Shown: positions 1-6,906 of the stretch, piece after piece
Layout: each line of letters opens with the position of its first letter
Position numbering within the stretch: position 1 is the first letter of the stretch
NCBI GenBank assembly: GCA_030592355.1
Contig: JAUVJE010000042.1
Span: 1 to 13,907 of the forward strand
Direction of reading: 5' to 3'
DNA: 13,907 nt
From: Clostridia bacterium
GTDB taxonomy: Bacteria; Bacillota; Clostridia; DUPQ01
The notes under the pieces: model-generated
What the model saw: the letters and a program-made list of their open reading frames with translations, nothing else
Told to the model about the DNA's origin: nothing
The model's database searches: none
Translations under genes and position numbers: made by a program

Positions 1-251
1 ATATTATAACGAGGGCACTGGGCCTTGACAGGGATATTAATGTAGACACAGATACGTTTGATTTGATAAATGGAGATTACATATTGCTTTGTACCGATGG
101 ATTGACAAATGCAGTTGAAGACTGGGAAATAGCTGTTATGATAGGTGAATCATCTAATCCGGCCGAAGCAGTGGAAAAGATGATAGCAAAGGCAAACGGG
201 CGCGGCGGCATGGATAATGTTACCGTGCAGTTGCTTTATAAAAATGATTAA
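1..251 (+). CDS. prpC: PP2C-family Ser/Thr protein phosphatase, C-terminal part (5' end outside window)
   Basis: The reading frame is open from base 3 with no stop and runs off the left edge, so only the last 82 residues or so are present. An ITRALG motif near the start of the visible part and a later CTDGLTN motif are characteristic of the C-terminal half of bacterial PP2C phosphatases (Stp/PrpC). In those motifs the Asp of DG binds metal in the dinuclear Mn/Mg centre; a later GGMDNVT segment contains the last conserved Asp. Enzymes of this type dephosphorylate the substrates of PASTA kinases and the kinase itself. The kinase gene starts 12 bp downstream, which is the standard Firmicute arrangement and supports the call. 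A TTG at base 63 is an internal codon and not the start, because the conserved sequence continues upstream of it. Confidence 0.93.
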   Translation, partial: IITRALGLDRDINVDTDTFDLINGDYILLCTDGLTNAVEDWEIAVMIGESSNPAEAVEKMIAKANGRGGMDNVTVQLLYKND

Positions 252-263
252 CCGGAGGAATTA

Positions 264-2306
264 ATGGAGAAAACCATTCTCAACGATAGATATGAATTAC
301 TTGAATTAATAGGTTCAGGCGGGATGGGTCATGTATATAAGGCTAATGATAATAAACTCGACCGTACGGTGGCTGTCAAAATCCTTAAAGAAGAATATCT
401 TGACGACGAAGAATTTGTAGAAAGGTTTCATAATGAAGCCCAGGCTGTTGCAAAGCTTTCACACAGCAATATTGTTGCTGTTTTTGATGTTGGTGTAGAC
501 CGCGACATGCACTTTATAGTAATGGAGCTAATTGAGGGTGTCATACTTAGTGATTATGTAAAGCGTATTAAAAAATTAAAATATGAAGAAGCATTTTCTA
601 TTTCCATACAGATAGCAAGAGCTCTTGTTCACGCACACAAGAACGGAATTGTACACAGGGATATCAAACCTCATAATGTTCTGCTGTCAAAGGACGGAGT
701 GGCCAAAGTAGCGGATTTTGGAATAGCAAAGGCTGTTACGGCAAGAACATTTACCCTAAGCGGCAAGACTGTAGGTTCCGTGCACTATTTTTCTCCGGAA
801 CAGGCAAGGGGCGGATATGTGGACGCCAGGGCGGATTTGTATTCCCTTGGGGCAGTTATGTACGAGATGCTTACCGGCAGACCTCCCTTTGACGGAGAAA
901 CACCAGTGGTGGTTGCGGTAAAACATCTTCAGGAGAAATTGGTAGAACCCAATGTTCTTAATACAGATATACCGGACAATGTTAATAAGGTCGTAGTAAG
1001 GGCAATGGCAAAGAGCCCCGACGATCGTTATCAGTCTGCAAAGGAAATGCTTTTGGAAATGGAAGCCCTGGTTGCAGGAAAAGAACTCCCGTCCGAATTT
1101 GATTTGAGCATGGATTTTCTGAACGGCACGGAAAATGCAGTAAATGAGATGGATATGACAAGGGATTTTACCCCTGTTACCGGCACAAAAGATAAAAGAG
1201 AGGAGTATGATGTGCCCTTGATCAAATATAAGAAAAGACACATCCTTTCAACTACACTGGCGGTTTTATCGGCAACTGCCCTAATTATTTTACTGGCATA
1301 CTTCGGCATTACTGAGTTGATGACTACAATGATTCCGGAACCTGAAACATATGTTATTGAGGATTACAGAGGACTCAAATATGAAGAAGTTAAACAGAAA
1401 CTTGAAAGCGAATTCAGGATTATCGTTGAAAAACATGATGTTTACAGAGAAGATATTGCGGCGGGCACAATTGTAGCTCAGGATAAGGAACAGGGAATTG
1501 TTTTTAAAGAACTCGCAATTAATAAAATCAGATTCAATGTAAGTCTCGGTGCCGAAGAAATAGACATACCTATATTGCTGGGGCTTGAGTATAGATTGGC
1601 GGAACCTAAACTAAAAGATTTAGGGTTAAATCCCGTAAAAATCGAGATTTTTAATGAAACAATGCCCACGGGACAGGTAATAAGAACCGATCCGGAAGAA
1701 GGAACGACGGCGAATCCAGGTGATGACATATCGGTATACATCAGTCTTGGCCCCGAACTGGATGAGGTAACAGTTCCTGATTTAATAGGTTTGACCAAAA
1801 AGCAAGTTAAAACATTACTTTTCAGCATGAAATTACAGATGGGAAGTTATATACCGAATGAACCCGGTGAGCTTGCGACGGTTATTGAATATAGACCTTC
1901 GTATGGGGAGATTGTCTCCGAAGGCACGAAAATTGACATCAAGTTTAGTGTTCCGGTCAATAAACTTCTGGTGCCATATGAAATTAATCCTGTTGACTTA
2001 GAAATGCAGGCTGAACCAATGAAAGTAGTTCTGGAGGCTACGCCCAGTAATACGGGAATTACATCTATAGCATACTCGCAGAGTCATATGAAAATGTCTT
2101 TTCCAATCAGTGTTTATGTGGAAATACCGGAAAACGGAGCGACAAGTATTAATTTACTGATAAATAACATACAAAATTTTAACGCAATTCTGTATTTTGA
2201 GGATTATGTAGGCACCGAAGGCGTTCAGATGATTGAGATTCCGCCTGAGTCTGCCGAAGAAGATGATGCCGGAGGTTCAGGAAGCAGTGAATCTCCAAGC
2301 GGATAA
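264..2306 (+). CDS. prkC: Membrane Ser/Thr protein kinase with PASTA domains (PrkC/PknB type)
   Basis: This is a receptor-like Hanks-type kinase that phosphorylates Ser/Thr on cell-wall, translation and metabolic proteins and senses peptidoglycan or lipid II through its extracellular part. The kinase domain spans about residues 10-270: Gly loop GSGGMG (17-22), ATP-binding Lys39, Glu58, catalytic HRDIKPHN (131-138), DFG (151-153), a Thr-rich activation loop (T162, T164, T169) and SPEQARG (177-183) in place of APE. An acidic juxtamembrane linker leads to one transmembrane helix at about 326-347. Outside lie three PASTA repeats (about 364-429, 432-496 and 502-563) and a beta-rich C-terminal domain (about 564-665) ending in an acidic Gly/Ser tail. 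The first PASTA repeat is degenerate and lacks the usual V-P-D opening. The ATG is preceded by GGAGG at 254-258. The gene is cotranscribed with the phosphatase. The kinase assignment is firm; its ligand in this organism is inferred from the family. Confidence 0.97.
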   Translation: MEKTILNDRYELLELIGSGGMGHVYKANDNKLDRTVAVKILKEEYLDDEEFVERFHNEAQAVAKLSHSNIVAVFDVGVDRDMHFIVMELIEGVILSDYVKRIKKLKYEEAFSISIQIARALVHAHKNGIVHRDIKPHNVLLSKDGVAKVADFGIAKAVTARTFTLSGKTVGSVHYFSPEQARGGYVDARADLYSLGAVMYEMLTGRPPFDGETPVVVAVKHLQEKLVEPNVLNTDIPDNVNKVVVRAMAKSPDDRYQSAKEMLLEMEALVAGKELPSEFDLSMDFLNGTENAVNEMDMTRDFTPVTGTKDKREEYDVPLIKYKKRHILSTTLAVLSATALIILLAYFGITELMTTMIPEPETYVIEDYRGLKYEEVKQKLESEFRIIVEKHDVYREDIAAGTIVAQDKEQGIVFKELAINKIRFNVSLGAEEIDIPILLGLEYRLAEPKLKDLGLNPVKIEIFNETMPTGQVIRTDPEEGTTANPGDDISVYISLGPELDEVTVPDLIGLTKKQVKTLLFSMKLQMGSYIPNEPGELATVIEYRPSYGEIVSEGTKIDIKFSVPVNKLLVPYEINPVDLEMQAEPMKVVLEATPSNTGITSIAYSQSHMKMSFPISVYVEIPENGATSINLLINNIQNFNAILYFEDYVGTEGVQMIEIPPESAEEDDAGGSGSSESPSG

Positions 2307-2342
2307 ATTTTATATTGAAATAAAAATTCAAGGAGTTGTTGA

Positions 2343-3230
2343 TTGCCCGAAGGAATCATTCTAAAAGGTGTAGGCGGTCTGTATAGTGTCAAGTGCAGCG
2401 CCGGAATATATTTTTGCCGGGCCAGGGGGCTGTTCCGGAAATCCGGAATAAAACCATTACCCGGAGACCATGTGGATTTCACTATTACTGATGAAAAAGA
2501 CATGGAAGGATATCTAGCCTCAATCCATACAAGGAAAAACAAGCTGTCCAGACCGGCGGTCGCAAATGTAGATCTTGCATTTATAATAATATCGATAGAC
2601 AGTCCCAAGCCTGACCTTCTGCTTGTGGACAAGCTTCTGTGTATATTTGAAAGCAAAAACATTGAATCTGTAATATGCATAAATAAAGCAGATTTAGATG
2701 ATAAAAATGAGATTTCTACTGTTTTGGATCAATTTGAAGCAGCCGGATATGAAGTTATTGTAATGGAAGCAAAAGAAGGCAGGGGAATTGACCGGATTGA
2801 AAAAGATATCAGGGGTAAGGTTTGTATCTTTGCAGGCCAGTCGGGCGTTGGTAAATCTACCATACTTAACCAATTCATAGGTGGTAATATTATGGAAACA
2901 GGCGAAATAAGTAGAAAAATCGGCAGGGGAAAACACACAACGCGACATGCGCAGTTCGTAGAAACATCAGGCGGATATTTAGTCGATACCCCCGGATTTT
3001 CGAATCTCGACGCAGGGCTGATAGAGCCTGATGATATAAAGAACCTTTATCGTGAGTTTGCAGAATTTGCACAGGACTGTCGTTTTAGCGGATGCATGCA
3101 CCTAAACGAACCCGACTGCGCGGTTAAGTCAGCTGCTGCCGATGGAGTAATTTCGCAATCAAGACACAAAAGATATGTTAAAATATATATACAGGCGAAA
3201 GAAGCAAAGACAAAAAGAAGGGGATATTAA
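2343..3230 (+). CDS. rsgA: Ribosome small-subunit biogenesis GTPase RsgA
   Basis: RsgA (CpgA/YloQ/YjeQ) is a circularly permuted GTPase that binds the nearly mature 30S subunit and releases late assembly factors. An N-terminal OB-fold (about 1-70) precedes the G domain, whose motifs come in permuted order: G4 NKAD at 114-117, then P-loop GQSGVGKS at 165-172, a GRGKHTTRH switch region at 195-203, and G3 DTPGF at 215-219. The C-terminal zinc knuckle is visible as C246, C251, H253 and C259. The length of 295 residues is normal. The start is TTG at 2343, supported by AGGAG at 2331-2335 with a spacing of 7. No ATG fits as well. In Bacillus subtilis the homologue is phosphorylated by PrkC, so the neighbouring kinase may act on it. 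That link is known from the family and not shown here. Confidence 0.96.
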   Translation: MPEGIILKGVGGLYSVKCSAGIYFCRARGLFRKSGIKPLPGDHVDFTITDEKDMEGYLASIHTRKNKLSRPAVANVDLAFIIISIDSPKPDLLLVDKLLCIFESKNIESVICINKADLDDKNEISTVLDQFEAAGYEVIVMEAKEGRGIDRIEKDIRGKVCIFAGQSGVGKSTILNQFIGGNIMETGEISRKIGRGKHTTRHAQFVETSGGYLVDTPGFSNLDAGLIEPDDIKNLYREFAEFAQDCRFSGCMHLNEPDCAVKSAAADGVISQSRHKRYVKIYIQAKEAKTKRRGY

Positions 3231-3883
3231 TGATTAAAATAGCACCGTCTATACTGGCTTCGGATTTTTCCAGACTGGGAGAAGAAGTCAGGATGATTGA
3301 AGAGGCCGGGGCCGACTATGTTCATATTGATGTTATGGACGGAAGGTTTGTCCCGAATATTACAGTAGGACCACCTGTGGTTTTGGCAGTCAGAAAAATA
3401 ACAAATATGGTTTTGGATGTGCACTTGATGATAGTTGAACCTGATAAACATATCAAATCTTTCATTGATGCGGGTGCGGATATTGTTTGCATACATCAGG
3501 AAGCTACCGTTCATCTGGAAAGAAACATACAGTATATTAAATCTCTTGGGGCGAAGGCAGCTGTTTCACTAAATCCCGCAACTGACATAGATACCTTGAA
3601 ATATGTACTGCCGGATTTAGATATGGTGCTCATTATGAGTGTAAATCCTGGTTTTGGCGGGCAGAAATATATAAAGTTCTGTACTGAAAAGATACGAAGT
3701 CTCAGAAAAATGGCTGATGCGATGAATCCAGGTCTGGATATTGAAGTGGATGGTGGAATAACGCTTGACAATATCAGTGAGGTTGTAGCTGCGGGGGCCA
3801 ATGTGATAGTTGCAGGTTCGAGTATTTATAAATCAAAAAATCCGGCAAAAACAATAAAAAAAATGAGGGAGATGACCGACTGA
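3230..3883 (+). CDS. rpe: Ribulose-phosphate 3-epimerase
   Basis: This enzyme interconverts ribulose 5-phosphate and xylulose 5-phosphate in the pentose phosphate pathway. It is a (beta/alpha)8 barrel with a metal site. The N-terminal IAPSILASDF (4-13, Ser7), HIDVMDG (32-38; H32 and D34), DVHLM (63-67; H65), MSVNPGFGGQ (136-145) and EVDGGI (172-177; D174) carry the catalytic and metal-binding residues at the expected spacing. The 217 residues are full length. The ATG overlaps the rsgA stop by one base (TAATG), so translation is probably coupled; an AAGGGG run just upstream serves as the ribosome binding site. Position after rsgA and before thiN is the conserved Firmicute order. Confidence 0.97.
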   Translation: MIKIAPSILASDFSRLGEEVRMIEEAGADYVHIDVMDGRFVPNITVGPPVVLAVRKITNMVLDVHLMIVEPDKHIKSFIDAGADIVCIHQEATVHLERNIQYIKSLGAKAAVSLNPATDIDTLKYVLPDLDMVLIMSVNPGFGGQKYIKFCTEKIRSLRKMADAMNPGLDIEVDGGITLDNISEVVAAGANVIVAGSSIYKSKNPAKTIKKMREMTD

Positions 3884-4518
3884 TGAAGGCTGTGGTCATA
3901 TCCGGAGGGCAGCCGGTTTCGCGAGAAAGGGTTGATTACCATATAAAGGATGCGGATTTAATTATTTGTGCGGACAAAGGTGCGGATTATGCCGTTATGT
4001 ATGGTATTGTTCCGGACATTGTGGTAGGCGATATGGATTCCGTGGATTCCTCCGGTCTTTCACGAATTAAAAAATCAAAGATTATTATTTCTCCGGCTGA
4101 AAAAGATTATACAGACACGCATCTTGCAGTTATCAGAGCGCTTGAAGCAGGTGCGGATTTAATTATAATTCTTTGTGCAACGGGCCTTCGAAGCGATCAT
4201 GCAATGGCGAATACAAGGCTTTTGTTATTTATTAATGATAATGGAGCTTTAGGAAAAATAGTCGACGATGAGAATACAATAACGCTGTGCACCTCTGAAA
4301 CAATTTTTTTAAACAAAAAGGGAACAACAATTTCCATTCTGTCTTTATCAGATAAAACCAAAGGCATAACACTGGAAGGCTTTAAATATCCGCTTATCAA
4401 CCAAAGTGCGGACCTTAAATGGACGACAGGCATAAGCAACGAAATAACCAAAGACCAAGCCCGAATATCTCTGACAGGGGGATGCCTGCTCGTATTTGAA
4501 ATCCACAAACCATCCTAA
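3883..4518 (+). CDS. thiN: Thiamine diphosphokinase (thiamine pyrophosphokinase)
   Basis: ThiN transfers pyrophosphate from ATP to thiamine, giving the cofactor thiamine diphosphate in one step, and therefore works in salvage. Family motifs seen are CADKGADYA (29-37), PDIVVGDMDS (44-53) with its acidic metal ligands, EKDYTDTHLA (73-82) and GLRSDHAMAN (101-110), the last corresponding to the usual GGRxDHxxAN, with GL in place of GG. The C-terminal beta-rich thiamine-binding half follows. Length (211 residues) is typical. The start codon overlaps the rpe stop (TGATG), which points to coupled translation. No other thiamine genes are in the window. It is the last gene of the operon and is followed by a GC-rich palindromic element. 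Confidence 0.94.
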   Translation: MKAVVISGGQPVSRERVDYHIKDADLIICADKGADYAVMYGIVPDIVVGDMDSVDSSGLSRIKKSKIIISPAEKDYTDTHLAVIRALEAGADLIIILCATGLRSDHAMANTRLLLFINDNGALGKIVDDENTITLCTSETIFLNKKGTTISILSLSDKTKGITLEGFKYPLINQSADLKWTTGISNEITKDQARISLTGGCLLVFEIHKPS

Positions 4519-4528
4519 ACGGAAAAAA

Positions 4529-4576
4529 GTCCCCAGGGGCAATTTTCTTTTTTTGATACGTTTGTCCCCGGGGACA
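4529..4576. repeat. Double GC-rich palindrome after thiN, REP-like or terminator-like
   Basis: Two similar units, GTCCCCAGGGGC (4529-4540) and the perfect 14-base palindrome TGTCCCCGGGGACA (4563-4576), are separated by a T-rich spacer. Each is followed by an A/T tract of the form (A)ATTTTC, so they read as imperfect direct repeats. They also pair with each other: GTCCCC at 4529 with GGGGAC at 4570, and GGGGCAA at 4536 with the TTGTCCCC stretch at 4562, with small bulges. The element lies between the thiN stop and the next promoter and may end the upstream operon, although the T tract is in the loop and not after the stem. Clostridial genomes carry mobile REP-like repeats rich in GTCCCC/GGGGAC, so a dispersed repeat is the alternative. 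No transposase is nearby. Confidence 0.55.
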
Positions 4577-4627
4577 TTTTCCCAGATGGGATGCGGATAA
4601 GAAAATGAATAGGGATATGTGGTTTTG

Positions 4628-4636
4628 TGATATAAT
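4628..4636 (+). promoter_or_regulatory. Extended -10 promoter element for the aminotransferase gene
   Basis: TGATATAAT matches the extended -10 consensus (TG, one base, TATAAT), 25 bases before the ATG at 4662. No good -35 hexamer lies 17 bases upstream, which fits an extended -10 promoter. A CGGGGG ribosome binding site lies between it and the start. It sits just after the palindromic element, so the aminotransferase is probably a separate transcription unit from prkC-thiN. Confidence 0.45.
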
Positions 4637-4661
4637 TCTCTGAAAAGCTCCGGGGGTAATT

Positions 4662-5846
4662 ATGTTTTCTGAAAAGACAATGAAAAATTTAAAAAAATCT
4701 TCATGGATACGCGCCATGTTCGAGCAAGGCAATAAGCTTACAGAAATCTACGGTGCAGAAAATGTTTATGATTTCAGCATTGGAAACCCAGAGGTGGAGC
4801 CTCCTGCTGAAGTTGTTCGGGCCATCAACGAAATCGCAGCAGATAAATCACCGGGGACCCACCGCTACATGCCGAATGCAGGATATCCTTTTGTTAAAGA
4901 AGCAATTGCGGAGAAATTGTCTGCTATGTATAAAACGGCTATACCATCAGCAAACATCTGTATGGTTTGCGGTGCCGCTGCGGGTCTTAATGTGGTTTTT
5001 AGATCCATATTAAACCCTGGTGAAGAAGTAATAATCTTTGCACCCTATTTTGCAGAATATAAATTCTATGTAGAAAATTCCAGCGGCGTACCCATTGTCG
5101 TAGAGACGAAAAGTGATTTTCAAATGGATGTAGAATCTTTTAAAGCGGCTATATCCGCAAAAACAAAAGCAGTCTTAATTAATTCGCCCAATAATCCGAC
5201 CGGTGTAATATATGGTAAAAAAACTCTCATGGATATGGCTGAAGTTATAGGCGAAAAGGAAAAGGAACTGGGAATCGACATATTGTTGATAAGCGATGAA
5301 CCATATAATGAAATTATATATGACATAGATGAGCTGCCCGTGGTTTTTAACATATTCGAGAAAGCCATAGTTATAAATTCATACAGTAAATCCCTGGCGC
5401 TGCCCGGTGAGCGGATAGGTTACATCGCTGCAAGTCCCAGAATAGAAAATTGTGACAAACTAATGGCGGCAATAATTTTCAACAACAGAACGCTTGGCTT
5501 CGTAAATGCACCGGCATTTGCCCAGAGAGTAGTGGAAAAGGCAATAAATGCATCAATAGATTCAGATATCTACAAAGAAAGACGGGATATTCTTTACGAT
5601 CACTTAATATCATTAGGATTCGAATGCCAAAAACCTGACGGGGCATTTTACCTGTTTGTGAAATCACCTGTAGAAGATGAGTTGGAATTTGTTGCAACCG
5701 CTCAAAAATACAATGTTTTGGTTGTTCCGGGGAGGGGATTTGGAAGACCCGGATATTTTAGAATGAGTTTCTGCATCAGTTTAGATACAATAAAAAGATC
5801 TCTGCCGGCTATCGATAAAATTGCCGCAGAGTACTTTGAATTATAA
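4662..5846 (+). CDS. PLP-dependent class I/II aminotransferase (fold type I)
   Basis: This cytoplasmic enzyme moves an amino group between an amino acid and a 2-oxo acid using pyridoxal phosphate. Residues seen in fold-type-I order are an N-terminal FSIGNPE segment (38-44), GAAAGLN (104-110) for cofactor phosphate contact, NSPNNPTG (174-181; Asn178), DEPYNEIIY (212-220; Asp212 and Tyr215), the Schiff-base lysine in SYSKSLALPGERIGY (Lys243, with Arg251), and FRMSF (Arg367) for the substrate carboxylate. The 394 residues are typical of aspartate- or aromatic-type aminotransferases of COG0436. Substrate cannot be read from sequence. ATG 4662 is chosen for CGGGGG about 6 bases upstream; Met7 is a less likely start. 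No biosynthetic neighbour indicates the pathway. Confidence 0.9.
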   Translation: MFSEKTMKNLKKSSWIRAMFEQGNKLTEIYGAENVYDFSIGNPEVEPPAEVVRAINEIAADKSPGTHRYMPNAGYPFVKEAIAEKLSAMYKTAIPSANICMVCGAAAGLNVVFRSILNPGEEVIIFAPYFAEYKFYVENSSGVPIVVETKSDFQMDVESFKAAISAKTKAVLINSPNNPTGVIYGKKTLMDMAEVIGEKEKELGIDILLISDEPYNEIIYDIDELPVVFNIFEKAIVINSYSKSLALPGERIGYIAASPRIENCDKLMAAIIFNNRTLGFVNAPAFAQRVVEKAINASIDSDIYKERRDILYDHLISLGFECQKPDGAFYLFVKSPVEDELEFVATAQKYNVLVVPGRGFGRPGYFRMSFCISLDTIKRSLPAIDKIAAEYFEL

Positions 5847-5850
5847 TTAT

Positions 5851-5879
5851 CATCCACACATCCCTGGGATGTATGGATG
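5851..5879 (+). terminator. Stable hairpin after the aminotransferase gene (terminator or attenuator)
   Basis: Arms of 13 bases (5851-5863 and 5867-5879) pair with a single central mismatch around a 3-base loop, starting 4 bases after the aminotransferase stop. There is no T tract on either side, so it is not a canonical intrinsic terminator. It may protect the mRNA 3' end, or partly terminate so that the downstream redox pair is read at a lower level. Confidence 0.4.
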
Positions 5880-5899
5880 AAGGTTTGGAATATAATAAT

Positions 5900-6049
5900 A
5901 TGAAGAGAAAAACAATCTATGGGATGTCAATAATAATAATTGCTGTTGGTATGATTATATTCGGCATTTTCAGAGAAGAAGCGGTGGATGTATTCAACAA
6001 GGCTATCAGAATATGCCTTGAGTGCATAGGCATCGGGTGGCTGTTATGA
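5900..6049 (+). CDS. Small one-helix CXXC-motif membrane protein (CD1871A-like)
   Basis: This 49-residue ORF has a short basic start (MKRK), one strongly hydrophobic helix at about 7-24, a short acidic stretch and then an amphipathic tail with ICLECIGIG at 38-46. The C-L-E-C pair (C39 and C42) sits close to the C-terminus. The overall plan and the CLECIGIG tail match what I recall as the CD1871A family of clostridial CXXC proteins, whose function is not established to my knowledge. Its stop overlaps the start of the polyferredoxin gene (ATGA), so the two are translationally coupled and probably act together, perhaps with the CXXC as a thiol or metal site beside the iron-sulfur protein. The ribosome binding site is weak: GAAGG lies about 17 bases from the ATG, so Met9 remains a possible start. 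Coding status rests on the family resemblance and the overlap. Confidence 0.75.
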   Translation: MKRKTIYGMSIIIIAVGMIIFGIFREEAVDVFNKAIRICLECIGIGWLL

Positions 6050-6906
6050 AAAGAAAAATCGTACAGGCTTTCTCCGCTATAATCACAAATGCAAATATAC
6101 AGGGCTTTTTAAAAGGAACTATTTATAAAGGCAAGTTTAAAAATATATGTGTGCCCGGCCTTAATTGCTATTCATGCCCAGGAGCCCTTGGTTCTTGTCC
6201 CATAGGTTCTTTACAGGCAGTTCTTGGAAGTTATAAATACAAAATTTCATTTTATGTCTCAGGGCTGATCTTGTTGTTCGGAGGGTTGCTGGGCCGCTGG
6301 ATATGCGGATGGTTGTGCCCATTTGGCCTACTCCAGGAATTACTATACAAAATACCAATTAAAAAAGTCAAATTGAAAGGCAATCTGCAAAAACTCAGAT
6401 GGATAAAATATGTTGTGCTCGCTGTATTTGTAATAATACTTCCTCTTTTTGTGACCAATATAGCCGGATACGGAAGTCCTGCTTTTTGCAAATATATATG
6501 TCCTGCCGGAACTATTGAAGCGGCATTGCCTCTGATATTGGCGGATTCAAGCCTATTGCTTGGAGTCGGATGGCTGTTTTTCCTTAAAGTAAGCATCGCC
6601 CTTGCAGTTGTTATCAGCTCAATGATAATTTTCAGACCTTTCTGCAGAATTTTATGCCCGCTTGGTGCGATATACGGATGGCTGAATAAAATTTCGCTCT
6701 ACCAGATGGAAATTGATACAGATTTGTGCACAAGCTGCGGCAGGTGTCAGGAGCAGTGCAAGCTGGATATAGAAATTTACAAGAACCCGACATCTGCCGA
6801 ATGCATCAGATGCGGCGAGTGCATACCCGTATGTCCCACGCAGGCAATTACAAGCGGTATAAAATTCAGGAAAAAGCCTCAAAGCACCGAAGATAAAATT
6901 ATTTGA
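6046..6906 (+). CDS. Membrane polyferredoxin, 4Fe-4S binding protein of NapH/YccM type
   Basis: This is an integral membrane electron-transfer protein. An N-terminal Cys cluster (C35, C41, C44, C51) is followed by hydrophobic helices at about 68-88, 120-140 and 172-196. Three CxxxCP motifs lie at the membrane boundaries: C87/C91, C148/C152 and C200/C204. The C-terminal domain is a two-cluster ferredoxin: C228, C231, C234, C238 and C253, C256, C259, C263, the last followed by Pro. Such proteins pass electrons between the quinone pool or soluble donors and a partner reductase. ATG 6046 is preferred to an upstream GTG at 6022 because GGGTGG precedes it by 5 bases and it overlaps the stop of the small CXXC gene. 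No nitrate, nitrous oxide or TMAO reductase is nearby, so the partner is unknown. Its last 8 bases overlap the end of the convergent rqcH. Confidence 0.88.
   Translation: MKRKIVQAFSAIITNANIQGFLKGTIYKGKFKNICVPGLNCYSCPGALGSCPIGSLQAVLGSYKYKISFYVSGLILLFGGLLGRWICGWLCPFGLLQELLYKIPIKKVKLKGNLQKLRWIKYVVLAVFVIILPLFVTNIAGYGSPAFCKYICPAGTIEAALPLILADSSLLLGVGWLFFLKVSIALAVVISSMIIFRPFCRILCPLGAIYGWLNKISLYQMEIDTDLCTSCGRCQEQCKLDIEIYKNPTSAECIRCGECIPVCPTQAITSGIKFRKKPQSTEDKII

Noticed and set aside
756..1241. A 161-codon minus-strand frame inside prkC
   Set aside because: It is antisense to the conserved kinase domain. Its composition is what kinase codons produce on the reverse strand.
4519..4661. A spoVM-like small gene after thiN, as found in Bacillus
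   Set aside because: No short frame with a SpoVM-like amphipathic helix was found in this gap, only the palindrome and a promoter.
6022..6045. GTG start eight codons upstream for the polyferredoxin
   Set aside because: ATG 6046 has GGGTGG at proper spacing and forms the ATGA overlap with the small CXXC gene; the upstream residues are His/Arg-rich and lie in that gene's coding end.
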